21,909 nt of DNA from positions 1 through 21,909 of the forward strand of contig RXOD01004463.1 in the NCBI GenBank assembly GCA_005223375.1, given 5' to 3'. Made by a program: the position numbers and the translations under genes. The first letter of the stretch is position 1; each line of letters opens with the position of its first letter. The DNA comes from Amoebophrya sp. AT5.2. Taxonomy: Eukaryota; Sar; Dinophyceae; Syndiniales; Amoebophryaceae. The notes below the pieces were generated by a model. The model was not told where the DNA came from. It did no database searches and saw only the letters and a list, made by a program, of their open reading frames with translations. Below, piece by piece: positions 1 to 9,692 of this stretch.

Positions 1-45
1 CGCCACCTAGAGCAATCCGCCACTAAAGGAGACCCATCACGAAGT

Positions 46-67
46 ACTTACCAGTTGGCCACTTACC
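46..67 (-). other. Tandem 5' splice sites ending the cathepsin C exon
   Basis: On the minus strand two CTG|GTAAGT donors lie 15 nt apart (GT at 66-65 and at 51-50). Both interrupt the reading frame in phase 1, so choosing one or the other adds or removes five residues without a frameshift. A weaker CAG|GTATGG lies just upstream. The frame after the second donor reaches a stop at about position 23, so an intron must begin here. Confidence 0.6.
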
Positions 68-2260
68 AGCTGGTCCGGCCATACCTGCCTGCAGCAGCCG
101 TAGGTTGTACCTCGACTGCAGTGCGTACGTGGCCGCAATCACGTAGCACGAGCCACAGTTGCCCTGCTCGATGACGTCCGTGTTCCACTTGTTGTGGAAC
201 TGCTCTCGCCAGTCGAAGTTTTTCGCCATCTGCGTCATGTTCCGGTACAGCTGTAGGTTCTCGGTCCGCCGGTCGAGGTTGCACGCTTCGGTCTTGGACG
301 AGGTGTGGCTGCGTGTGGTAATGGAGGGATGCGGTGAGGAACTCTCGTGGACGCGGTCCAGGTGCTGCTGCACCGCCGCGCCAAACTTCTGTGCGGCGGC
401 GGCGCGCAGATCCGCCATTTGTAGATCCTGCTCGACAGCGGTCGTCGAGGTTCCCGCAGCTTCTGATGTAGTTGAGCTCCTCTCCTGGTGCTGATCTTCT
501 CCTCCTTCGGCGGCCGCCAGTTCGTTCTGCTGACCGCCAATCTTCGTGCTGCGGCCTCCGCCGACTGCCCCCGTGCCACCGGCCGTTTCGACGTCCTGCT
601 GCTGTTCCCCAAACAAAAGCGCGGTGGCCGCCTCGTAGAAGCGGTGCTCCGCGTCCGCCACGTTCGAAAAAATGTCGTCGGCTTTATTTCGCTTGGTGCT
701 CGCCGTCCCTAGTGATGCGGAAAGCGAAACTCCCGCGCCCGCGGTGCTAGCGAGCCTGGAGTTAGTCGAAGATGTCGATGCGCTGCTTGCACTGACGGCA
801 CCTTTGGAGGTTGTTGTAGCGCTATTTTTTCCGGAGGAAAGATAATGCTTCGCGAGCAGTTGCGGCAAAGCCGATCGGCCTGCCCCTGCCATTGTCGTTC
901 GAAAAATCCTCCTTGACGGATGATGCTGAAAGTCTCTCTTCCGCTCCTTATCCCGCAGCATGACAAAGCTGCTGACGAGTTTCCGCTCACCGGCTTCCGT
1001 CTTCTCGCCCCACCAACAGCCGAATTTCCCGCTTTTCATGTCCTTGTACCACCCCACATTAGTTTGCCCGCATAGGCTTGCGTACCCCGGCGGCAGCGTG
1101 CCATCGGAATTGATCAGGTCTCCTTTCTTGCCGCACTGTTGCTGCGATTTCTCGAATAGAGCCATTAAGGCGTTCTTGGGGGGTTTCCGACTTCTCCTCG
1201 CGGCTGCGGCCGGTGACGAATGGCCCGCTCGTCGGGATTTCTCGTCGTGACCGCGTCGCGAGCCACGTTGAAGTTCGTGCTCCTGCAGCAAAGACGAGGA
1301 GCTCCCGGAGGAAGAGGAACTAGCGCGAGTCGTGCTGGCCAAAGATGGGCCTGTGGTCTTTCCAGCATCTTCGACCAAAGGACCGGAGTCTACGTGGAGG
1401 GCGCCCGGACGATCTCGGTCGTGCAGCATCACCGCCTGGTCATCCACTTCATAACCAATTCGTCCGGCAGCATCGTGGTGCTCGCGATCCTGACCACGCT
1501 CACGCTCATCCGCCAGCACGACGTGTGACCCTTCAAGGAAACTGGTGCTGCTTGACGAGGAGGATCCACCAGGCAAGAGGGACTCCAGTGTCCCTCCGAT
1601 GTGGCTGGCGACGTCCGAAATAGCGGCACCGTACTCCTCAATGCCGTCCTCAAACGCAGAGCTGCTCTCTCCACCGGCTGACGCGCAGCTGTACGCGCTG
1701 AATGCAAACAGGCGCAACGAAGTAGAAGTTGAGCTTGAGATTGATGATGCGCCGCCGCTCGTGCTCATCTCGCCGAATGCTGCTGCAGCACTGCTGGAAT
1801 ATGCGCCGGAATCTACTTCGGACAGGTGGATTTCCATTCCCTCGTCGTAGACCGGCGTCCAGGACCCTTTCACCTTTCCTGTTTGCGCGTCCGTGACGAG
1901 GAGGTCGTGCCAGTGGGCCGCGTTCCCGTCCGCAGCGTCATGTTCCTGGGGTTGCCTCGCAATGAGCGATTGCTCCTCCGTGAGCGAAACCTGCAGCTGC
2001 CGGACGGACGCTCCACCCCCGCCGAACTCAGCCTCCCATTCCGCCTTCGAGAGTTTGAGGATGTCCAGATTTTCCTGGTTCTTGTTGGGCGCCTGGTGGA
2101 GACAAAACTTGCCTCCATGTTCGACGGCGTCGGACTTCGCTTCTGTTAAATGCAGGGTCCAATGCCCGCTGAGGTCCTGCAGCAAGCAGTGCACAGGCAA
2201 ATCGCCAACGGCGAAATCGAGCCACGTCGTGAAGTAGACGAGGCATACGCGCTCAATCAT
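67..2260 (-). CDS. CTSC: Cathepsin C-like dipeptidyl peptidase I, first exon (3' part outside window)
   Basis: Papain-family (C1) cysteine protease that removes N-terminal dipeptides, normally in lysosome-like or secretory compartments. I start at the ATG at 2260 because it opens a signal-peptide-like stretch (MIERVCLVYFTTWLDFAVG) followed by DLPVHCLLQDLSGHW, which resembles the start of the cathepsin C exclusion domain; an in-frame ATG at 2311 is an alternative. GSWTPVYDEGMEIHL matches the conserved end of that domain. Residues about 155-365 are Ser/Ala/Glu/His-rich low complexity. A second conserved block (CGQTNVGWYKD, GKFGCWWGEK) follows near 400-420, then more low complexity, then the catalytic segment DWREQ...EQGNCGSCYVIAATYAL with the nucleophile Cys near residue 705. 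The His and Asn of the triad must lie in exons left of position 1. The exon ends at a GTAAGT donor (last exon base 67, phase 1). Much longer than human cathepsin C (about 460 aa) because of the inserts. The family call is firm; the inserts could hide unrecognised introns. Confidence 0.85.
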
Positions 2261-3141
2261 TCCCCACAAGGATGTGGATAAGTTACCGAGTCGCCCGCTC
2301 CTGCAGCGCATGATTTTCACTTTATTCCGAGTCAATCACAAAGCCCTATTTCGACCAGGACAAGCAAGAACGCGAACGCTTCGTCTACGTCTCCGTGTAT
2401 CTATACCACTAGAACGTAGTTGTAGGACGCCTTACTCACTTCCGCGAAGACACGAAAATGATCCATCGCAAGACCACTCTCTGTTTCTGATCTTGCTATG
2501 CGTGGTCGTCAGACAGCATTAGCATTGGTACAACTACTACTAGGACCAGGACCACTATCGACTTTTAATTACTTCTTCAACAGCCTGATGTCAACTCGAG
2601 CCCAGCCCCCTCTCGAGAGCAGGTCTGTTCCCTCGTCGATCGAACTCGAAGTCCGAATACTTATACTTTCTTTGAAGAAAGATTTTGTGCAATCCCAGCG
2701 TTCTCTGTCTCTCACTCTCGCTCCGGACGATATCGAATCGAGGTCGAAAAAGATGCGACGAGATATCAACAACGCGATCGCGAACGCCAATAGTAGCAAA
2801 GTTGTCATCGGGAACCGAGCACGGGGAGCAGACCATAAAAATGATCGCGGTGGTGGCGTTGGCGGTTGATATTTGTTGTAGGCACCGCTGTTTGTGTTGA
2901 TGAATTTGATCAAACACTTTTCATGGCGGATAACATCGACTTCGACGAAGACAAGGGCGCTGCGAGAGCGAACTAACTTCGACGTCACTGTACATCTCGT
3001 ATAGACAGCAGCTAGACGCGCTAAGTTGTTAAAGAAAGCAGATAAGTAGAGCTACAGCTAGCTGCAACATGGTGATCACAAACTGGACCACAGGGGCTCC
3101 TTCCAGACAGGGTCGTTAGAAGTATCAGTTTTTCAACAGCG
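2261..3141 (-). other. Spacer between the TatD gene and the cathepsin C gene
   Basis: About 880 bp holding the 3' untranslated region of the TatD gene and the 5' region of the cathepsin C gene, both on the minus strand. Open frames here lack ATG starts or any recognisable protein pattern. I see a short palindrome at 2666-2681 (CTTTCTT, TG, AAGAAAG) and no other defined signal. A CTGCAG at about 2300 could be the trans- or cis-splice acceptor before the cathepsin start. Confidence 0.5.
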
Positions 3142-6100
3142 TCAGATTCCATACAACTCCCTCGTGTTCTTTCGCAGCTGTCTCAACATGTCGTAAATAT
3201 TCAAGTCCTGTTGTTGTTTCTCCTCCTCACCCCCATCCCTAGTTCTATCGCGATAGCCATACCCGTAAAAGTTGCGGCAGTGGTGGTCGTTTCTCGATTG
3301 ATTGCGATTGTTCTTCTGCTTGTACATCTCCACTAAGTACCGTACCGTCGCGCACGACATCGATGGCAGCGCCGACATTGCGGGCAAGTCGTACGACAAG
3401 GAGCCGTCCTCTGGCATGACCGGCGGCATGTACGGTGCGTCCGTCTCCACTAGGAGACGGTCTAGTGGCACGTTCTCGACGATCGCGTCCCGTAAGTTCT
3501 CGTATGCGGCGTCGTCGTTCAGAAAGGGGTGGACGAGCCACGTCTTCGCGCCGCCGGTGGTAACGTGGCCGGCAACACCGATCATCATGCCCGGGAAGTC
3601 TGTCATCAGTTTTTTCAGAAATTTGGTTCCACTGCTCCAGCAGTGCATGTGCGCCTTGTGCGTTTTTGGGAGTTCTTCCTGTAAAATCTTGATGCAGTCG
3701 AGGTCAGCGCCGCGGGAGTGAAGTACGACGGGAAGGTTGCGTCTCTTCGCCTCTCGCAGTTGCTCCCGAAAGAGATTGCGCATGGCGACGCGTTTCCTTT
3801 GTGGCAGACGGTCCTCGTACCTCTCGGTGTGCTGTGTGCTCTGGTTTTGCCCGGAGGTGGAGTCGTACGTGGCAAAAGAAGGAGAGTACGCGGAGGAGCC
3901 GGAAAAGCCATGAGAGGAAAAGACAGTCTTCGACGAGGGCGCAGCGGTGGAAGCCGCTGCGAGTGTGTTACTGTCCTCGTGGTCGTGGTCCTCCTCCGCC
4001 ACAGCGGAAAGTTCGGGTTGCGCAATCATACAACTATTTCTGACGGCACCGTCGTCAAAGCAATCGCTCTCTTCTTGGCCTCCGGCGTGGCCGGCGCCGG
4101 TGCGCGCGGAAGTAGTAATTGAGGGAATCATCGAAGAACCGCCGGACGAGGTAAACTCCGTCAACTCCCGCTCGGAAAATCCATCGAGTGAGTCCAGATC
4201 GTCGTCCTCGTAGTCGCAGAGACCGTCCTCCGCTGCCGCATTGACCCGGCTTTCGCACAACGCGATTGCGGCGAGAAGCTTATCAGCGACTCCTGAATCC
4301 CATCCGCAAATGTCGCCGGCAAGCTCGAGCGGCGTCTGCGAATTCTCGCCACAGAATTTCAGTACGTCAAGCGCAACCCGAGGATCCGGAATTGTACTAA
4401 TTTCTTGCAACAAAGACTCGACTTGTTCGCCCAAAAACTTCGAAACTCGGTTCACGATCTCAACCTGCGTGGCTACAGACGAATTCCTGGCGGCGGGCAG
4501 ACCCCGCAACAGCTGCGCTGCCGGCATGTTTGCGATCGCCCGATGCAGCCGCGTGTTGCCTCTCCTGTCCACGTCCAGGAATTTCTCCGCGCTGTCGCGC
4601 TCGAAGGCGCGCACCCGGCGTATAACGCGCCGCGCGTCGCACCACATCCGGTGCCCGGTCGGAAACACGTTCGTCATCAACCACGTGAAATAGATCGCCT
4701 GCACGTCCTGCTCGTCGGCTAGCAACGTGCCGCTGCACAGGGCCCGTTTCGCAAAGCCGTCCCGCAGCGAAGCGCACGCGGAGACATCGCGCTCCTCCGA
4801 CAAGTGCTGGTGTACATTCAAGGCGTAGCGGATAAGATCGGAAATGTCCTTTGCCCATGGTGCCGGCTTGCGCCGGAAAAAGTTCGGCGGGAAAAGGTGG
4901 AGGAGCTCCGGCGGCCATTCGCTAAAAAGAAGCGGCTCGCACTCGGTTCGAAACAACTGCCACGCGAGGTTACCCTCAAAGATTTTCTGCCGTAAGGCTT
5001 GCATGGCGTTCAGGGCCGTAAAGTACTTCTTGCGGAAAGCGGGAGGTGCGTTGTACAAGGCCCGAATGGAGGTGCCAGGGGCTGCCCTCGCTGGAGTGTC
5101 TTTTTGCGGCTCGTGCTCGTCGTGGTCCGATCCGGTCGCTTCGACGAGAACGAGAGAAGACGCAGCCGAGGCCGCGGCACCCGCAGTAGACACGACACCG
5201 GTTTCGGCTGCTTGTCCTGCTTCAATTTCTTCTTTCTGCGATCGAATGGAGGCCGGCGCATGCCGGGCGCCGGTCCGCTGCAGATACTCCAGCAGAGTGT
5301 CATCCTCAAATTCGGGACCGACGAGACAAGCCGGCACGTCCATGTCCGCATCGTAGTCCAATCCGATCTCCCCCCACGCCACCAGCCGACCCATTTCGGT
5401 CAACTTGTCGGCGAGTCTATGGAGGCGAGTTTGCATTCCCCTTTCATTCATCATGTACTCGACAAAACTCTTCGGATGCACGCCGATGCTGAAATACAGG
5501 TGCGCATCCAGGGTGTAACTGTTACCACCTGCGCTGGAGGTGGTGGAGCAGCTGGCGGTCCTCCACCCGCTATCAGTATTACCTCCACCGCGACCGCGAT
5601 GCTTCGTCTCCTCCTCTAATTCTGCGATGTACTTCTCCCAATAGTCCAGGCTGTTCAGGTCACACACGCTCGTGATCGTCTTCAGCTGCCAGGCGTTCGG
5701 CAGGGAGTACGGCGACTCCGGGTGAAAGGAGAATAGCAGGCGGTCGGTCATTCTCTCGCACGCGCGAAAGGGTAGTTTGCGCCAGATGATCTCCAGATGG
5801 CAGTGGGCGTCGACGAGCGTCAGATCCTCCTGCGGCTGGTCACTAAGAAACCGCACGTCGATGACCCCACTCCTTTTGTACACGGAGATCTGCAAACGCT
5901 GCACGATGGGCCACTTCCAGAAGTGCAGGTCACGCTTCTGCGACAGAAAGTTCTTGTTGGGCAGAATAAAGTTGCGCTCGAGCGGAACCATCTTGGAACG
6001 AATGGCGTCCCGATCGCGGTCCGCAGCAGCGGCCGCTACGGCCTTCGCGTCGTTGCTGGCTATTTCGTCGTGCGCGAGGTCGTAGTAGTTCCGGAAGATC

Positions 6101-8091
6101 GTGTCCACAACGTGCCGCAATCGGGCGGCGCTGCCAGCAAGAGTTGCGGCGCCGGAAAACGGCGACGGATGATCACTCCCCTCCCCCTGGTGAGGACCCC
6201 GATCCTCCTGTGCCCGCGCGCTAGTACCAGCAGCAGAACCGTTTTCGGAACTGCACGAAGACGCGGCTCGGGCGTGCCCGGGCCGTCGAAGAAGTTCAAG
6301 ATGAGACCGACGCTCTCCATTGCTCAACCACAAGTCGAGGTCGATGTTCTGATTTACCGGTCCATGGCGAGCCTTGTCATGGCTGGAGTCGTCGATTAGC
6401 ACCACGTCCGGTCGCAGCAATGCGTCGTCCTTGTAGTCCGTCCAATATCGGTTCGATGTCAGGGATTCGAAGATTCGAACGGCTGCACACGTGAGCTTCA
6501 GTGGCGGTCCCGCACTATCGAATTGCGCAAAAACATTGTTGTCACGCAAAAACTCGACTACTTCACCGCATTTGTTCAGCCTGCGTGCTTCGCCCTGTTT
6601 TGCACAGCTCACGTAGTACTCGTCGAAGAACGGCACGCAAACCGGAAGGGCGTCTTCATACACATTCGCATCCTTCGTACTGTACCCGAGGATAGTGTCG
6701 TGCCGGGTTCGCAACTGCATGGAGCCGAAAACGGGGCAGCACCAACACTTCTTTCCGCCCAATAACCAATCGTCCTCGTCATTGTCCTCGTTGATTTTGC
6801 CGTCGATTTCTTTCAGCATGGGGGTAGAAGATGAAGGACCTTTCACTGGTTTGCGTCTTCCGAACATAATGTCATCCTCCTGCTCAACCTCGACGCATTC
6901 TATGTCTCCCCGCGAGGTCATGAACGCGGAACGCCGGAAAAGCGAGAATGTGTTTATTGGCAGAGGCTTCCGCTGCTCGCCTCGCTTGGGCGCCGGCTCT
7001 GGCGTCCTCGAAATCGCTGAGGTTTCATTTAATACTCGGTCGTCTCCTGCTGCAGTCGTCATCTTCTGCAGTGCTGGCTGCGTGGAGGTGGTAGTTATCG
7101 ACGTGGAGGTCGTTGCACTTGCAAGCCCGCCCGTGCCCACTACGGCACGTGGCGCACTGGCCTCGTCTTCACGCTTTAGATTTACTTCTAGCACCGAACG
7201 TTTCGGAAGCTGCGCAGCAGCGACGCCTGCGTAGCTCGCAGAACCGCAACGATCCTTGTTCTTCGCTCGAGGGTCGTCCTCTGAACAGTCTCGATCGGAT
7301 GGTCCATCATGCAAGACTGGCAATGGCAGCTCTGTGAGTTGCTGTGGCCAAGCCCCAGCTGGGGTCGACGAGAAGGGGGATCCCGCAGTACTTGTAGCAC
7401 AGTGCTGCGACTCGGACTCCGGCCTCTCATTTTCCGCATCACTGTCGGTACCTCTTGTAAGAACCGCCGCCGCTGGCGCTGCCGTACTAGCTCGCTTCGT
7501 TGAAAATTCACCCTTCGCCATCGCCACTTCAGTATTACCCGCCCTACTTGCATTACCCTTCTCGCGCTTCCACTCGCCATTCCCACCACCACCAGCAAGG
7601 GAAGCGTTCCAAACAGCCTCCCCGCCGACCTCATCCCGCCCCTTGATTGGCGCTACCTCCGCATACGCATAGTTCTGCTGATAATACCGCAGCGGTAGGA
7701 CCCCTTCCGTATTCCGCGGAAACGGATAGAGCTGCCACCCCAGCGCCTTCCACAAGGCTGTGTCCGCCAGAGACCGCCGCATCAGCTCCCGAAGCTCCAG
7801 CCGGAACAAGTCCGCTCCGTAGTAGTAGTTGATGAATCTATTGCGACTCCCGCGGAACCCCACATTGGACACCGGCCGCAGCTCCTTCCATTCGTGGGAC
7901 CACTTGCAGCTGCCGGGTCCGTAGTCGCAATTGATGCCGAAGTTGCACATGTGCACCCTCCACGAGCGCTTTCGCTTCTCGTTATGCAAATGAAGCATGT
8001 TGTTGTTATCATTTTGGCAAGCACAAAACAGGTAAAAACAAGCACAAGCCGCCAAAAGCTTGACGACAAATTCAAAAATTTTTTGCATCAT
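3142..8091 (-). CDS. TatD-family metal-dependent hydrolase with CCCH zinc finger and ankyrin insertion
   Basis: One uninterrupted 1649-codon frame. It starts with ATG ATG and a hydrophobic stretch (residues 5-24) that may be a signal or anchor; Met32 is an alternative start. C49-x5-C55-x6-C62-x3-H66 fits a CCCH zinc finger, usually RNA-binding. Residues about 170-750 are mostly low complexity, with one ordered Cys-rich part near 455-560. The TatD barrel begins with VDAHCHLE (H763, H765), then GVHPKS and GEIGLDYD (E908). Its second half resumes with VVLHSR (H1458), HMHCW (H1483) and LLVETDAPYMPP (D1551), so every expected metal ligand is present. TatD enzymes are 3'-5' exonucleases or related hydrolases. 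Between E908 and H1458 lie about 550 residues where the family usually has about 40; this insert contains ankyrin-like pieces (DRRGNTRLHRAIA near 1174, NSQTPLELAGD near 1250) and an acidic Ser-rich tail. Activity seems possible, but the substrate cannot be told from sequence. Confidence 0.85.
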   Translation of the reverse strand: MMQKIFEFVVKLLAACACFYLFCACQNDNNNMLHLHNEKRKRSWRVHMCNFGINCDYGPGSCKWSHEWKELRPVSNVGFRGSRNRFINYYYGADLFRLELRELMRRSLADTALWKALGWQLYPFPRNTEGVLPLRYYQQNYAYAEVAPIKGRDEVGGEAVWNASLAGGGGNGEWKREKGNASRAGNTEVAMAKGEFSTKRASTAAPAAAVLTRGTDSDAENERPESESQHCATSTAGSPFSSTPAGAWPQQLTELPLPVLHDGPSDRDCSEDDPRAKNKDRCGSASYAGVAAAQLPKRSVLEVNLKREDEASAPRAVVGTGGLASATTSTSITTTSTQPALQKMTTAAGDDRVLNETSAISRTPEPAPKRGEQRKPLPINTFSLFRRSAFMTSRGDIECVEVEQEDDIMFGRRKPVKGPSSSTPMLKEIDGKINEDNDEDDWLLGGKKCWCCPVFGSMQLRTRHDTILGYSTKDANVYEDALPVCVPFFDEYYVSCAKQGEARRLNKCGEVVEFLRDNNVFAQFDSAGPPLKLTCAAVRIFESLTSNRYWTDYKDDALLRPDVVLIDDSSHDKARHGPVNQNIDLDLWLSNGERRSHLELLRRPGHARAASSCSSENGSAAGTSARAQEDRGPHQGEGSDHPSPFSGAATLAGSAARLRHVVDTIFRNYYDLAHDEIASNDAKAVAAAAADRDRDAIRSKMVPLERNFILPNKNFLSQKRDLHFWKWPIVQRLQISVYKRSGVIDVRFLSDQPQEDLTLVDAHCHLEIIWRKLPFRACERMTDRLLFSFHPESPYSLPNAWQLKTITSVCDLNSLDYWEKYIAELEEETKHRGRGGGNTDSGWRTASCSTTSSAGGNSYTLDAHLYFSIGVHPKSFVEYMMNERGMQTRLHRLADKLTEMGRLVAWGEIGLDYDADMDVPACLVGPEFEDDTLLEYLQRTGARHAPASIRSQKEEIEAGQAAETGVVSTAGAAASAASSLVLVEATGSDHDEHEPQKDTPARAAPGTSIRALYNAPPAFRKKYFTALNAMQALRQKIFEGNLAWQLFRTECEPLLFSEWPPELLHLFPPNFFRRKPAPWAKDISDLIRYALNVHQHLSEERDVSACASLRDGFAKRALCSGTLLADEQDVQAIYFTWLMTNVFPTGHRMWCDARRVIRRVRAFERDSAEKFLDVDRRGNTRLHRAIANMPAAQLLRGLPAARNSSVATQVEIVNRVSKFLGEQVESLLQEISTIPDPRVALDVLKFCGENSQTPLELAGDICGWDSGVADKLLAAIALCESRVNAAAEDGLCDYEDDDLDSLDGFSERELTEFTSSGGSSMIPSITTSARTGAGHAGGQEESDCFDDGAVRNSCMIAQPELSAVAEEDHDHEDSNTLAAASTAAPSSKTVFSSHGFSGSSAYSPSFATYDSTSGQNQSTQHTERYEDRLPQRKRVAMRNLFREQLREAKRRNLPVVLHSRGADLDCIKILQEELPKTHKAHMHCWSSGTKFLKKLMTDFPGMMIGVAGHVTTGGAKTWLVHPFLNDDAAYENLRDAIVENVPLDRLLVETDAPYMPPVMPEDGSLSYDLPAMSALPSMSCATVRYLVEMYKQKNNRNQSRNDHHCRNFYGYGYRDRTRDGGEEEKQQQDLNIYDMLRQLRKNTRELYGI

Positions 8092-8598
8092 TAAATAAAG
8101 GGGGCCAGCGAATTAACCAAGCATCGAGCACAAGCATCGGAATCAATTCATCTCATCAAAAAAAAAAGAAGTAGGAGGTGGGCGATGGGCCGGCGGCCCG
8201 CGGCGGCAGCGGTGATAAGCCAACATGAGGGTCGGCGCAGCAGGTCTCGGGCACCACCTCGCAACGCGGACGCGGCTATCCCACTCCATGGACCCTGGGC
8301 TCTTGATCACCATGAAACGTAAGCAGTGAACCTGTGTGTGTTGCATCAAAATCCCGAGGTTCTCAAATTCAATTCTAGGCACGTGCCCGACTAGGAAAAC
8401 AAAGCGCCGACGCTCGAAACAGATCTCGAAGCGCCACCGCTAGATAGATCCCCTGAGGATCGACGTACTCAAAGGCTTCCCCGATGGTTCTACAAATGAG
8501 CGCCATCCAATCTCCTTCCAGGCTCGACCAGCTGCCAGTAGTATCTTAGCTCATCTGATCAAGAGCCCCACCCCTCCCTGCAAACACCTAGCACCGAC
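8092..8598. other. Divergent intergenic region between TatD and nuclease-like genes
   Basis: About 500 bp lying upstream of both flanking genes, so it should hold both transcription start regions. On the minus strand a run of T (complement of the A-run at 8158-8168) ends in GATGAG and could serve as a pyrimidine tract plus splice acceptor about 60 bp before the TatD start. On the plus strand ACACCTAG lies seven bases before the ATG at 8599 and is a plausible acceptor. No supported gene. Confidence 0.4.
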
Positions 8599-9678
8599 AT
8601 GGGCACCACTCCGAGAGAGATCGAGCACCGGGCGCTCAAGCAGATCGAGCTCCTGCTCGAGCCAATGTTGCGGATCCAGAAGCTGCCGGAACTGGCGGCA
8701 GACTTCGCGGTTCAGCCGATCAACAAGCGGCACAGCTGCTCCGACCAGTGGCTGCCCATCCAGCTGAAAAGCAGTGAGGCGGCCGATGTGGATGGGTGGT
8801 TGCGCCAAATCCGATTTCAAGTGACGCACAGACTCGCCGCCTACCACGGATCGGTCGTACTCGGATGGAGTTCCCGCTTCAGCAAGGTGCTAGTGCTGCC
8901 CGTGCATCGCCTTCGGGCTGTGAGTGAGCTCGACCTGCAGGCCACGCATTGGTGGGTGCATCCGTCGGCACTTGCGCGGACTCTGTTCAAACACTGGAAG
9001 GAGATGGGATTTCACACCAGCACCAGCCTGCAGCTGCTCGCTACTACTAGCCGCAACGCACTGATGGAGGGGACCCTGCGCGCTGCCTTCGCAGGCACCT
9101 TCTTCGAACCCAGCCAGCGTTTCAAATACGAAGCCAACACGGCAGAGTTTACTGACGTCGACGGATTCCTGATCTGTCTGAAGACTGGGGCCAAATTGCG
9201 GTGCCAAGAGAAAGCCGGGAAACCCAAGACCAGGGGCGGGGGCGAGACCATCGGCCTCACCATCAGCACGAGCAGGTGAGCTATCTTCATGGGCATTGCA
9301 ACGAGCTCACCTCTGGCCCGCCTCTTATCATGTTAGAGAATGTTGTCTGGTACCAACCTAAAGCGAACTGCGCGCGGTCTCTGCACACTACACAGTCGAA
9401 GACGTACTGCGGGACTCAGTACCTTCATCTCCACTCCAAACAGGAAGGGCGGTTGCGGCTATCTGGCGTCGCGCGTAGACGTGCTGGTCGTGCACGTTCG
9501 GAAGTCCATGGTCATGCCGTACGGCCTGCGCGGCTGCTACATGATCCCCGTTCACATCCTGGCCGAGAAGGGGTACGCGCCAGTGGAGAACGGAGACGGG
9601 TACTCTAGCCCTATGCTGACTGATGAATATTATAATGCCCTGCGCGTTCGATTGGTACAAGAAAGTGCGGCAGCGTGA
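8599..9678 (+). CDS. Putative nuclease with duplicated PD-(D/E)XK-like motifs (two exons)
   Basis: Join of 8599-9275 and 9444-9678 gives 303 residues. The donor is AGCAG|GTGAGC and the acceptor CCAAACAG|GAAG, with matching phase 2. The first motif set is E17 in a predicted helix, ADFAVQP (D35), then WLPIQLKSS (Q55-x-K57): the D...(E/Q)xK pattern of PD-(D/E)XK nucleases, with Gln as in Mrr-type enzymes. The strand VLVLPVHRL follows at 97-105. A second set appears at VDGFLI (D188), LRCQEKAGK (Q203-x-K205), SRVDVLVVHVR and CYMIPVHIL (257-265), so the protein looks like two diverged copies of one fold. From memory, similar WxPIQLK proteins occur in algae and large algal DNA viruses; I could not check this. 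It is the only complete plus-strand gene between minus-strand neighbours, which may mean a separate origin. The nuclease role is inference from short motifs. Confidence 0.6.
9276..9443 (+). other. Intron of the nuclease-like gene, donor inside a hairpin
   Basis: A 168-nt GT-AG intron. Read-through of the first exon would stop at once (AGG TGA), and the second frame opens in phase after CAG at 9441-9443. The donor lies in a perfect inverted repeat: AGGTGAGCT (9274-9282) pairs with AGCTCACCT (9304-9312) around a 21-nt loop. Confidence 0.7.
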
Positions 9679-9692
9679 TGGGTGTGCATTAA

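Noticed and set aside
2569..2988. 139-codon minus-strand frame between the TatD and cathepsin C genes
   Set aside because: Begins with GTG rather than ATG, has no recognisable motif and lies in an intergenic/UTR stretch.
8143..8382. 79-codon minus-strand frame upstream of the TatD gene
   Set aside because: Short, Pro/Arg-rich at the end, reads through a poly-T tract, and shows no motif.
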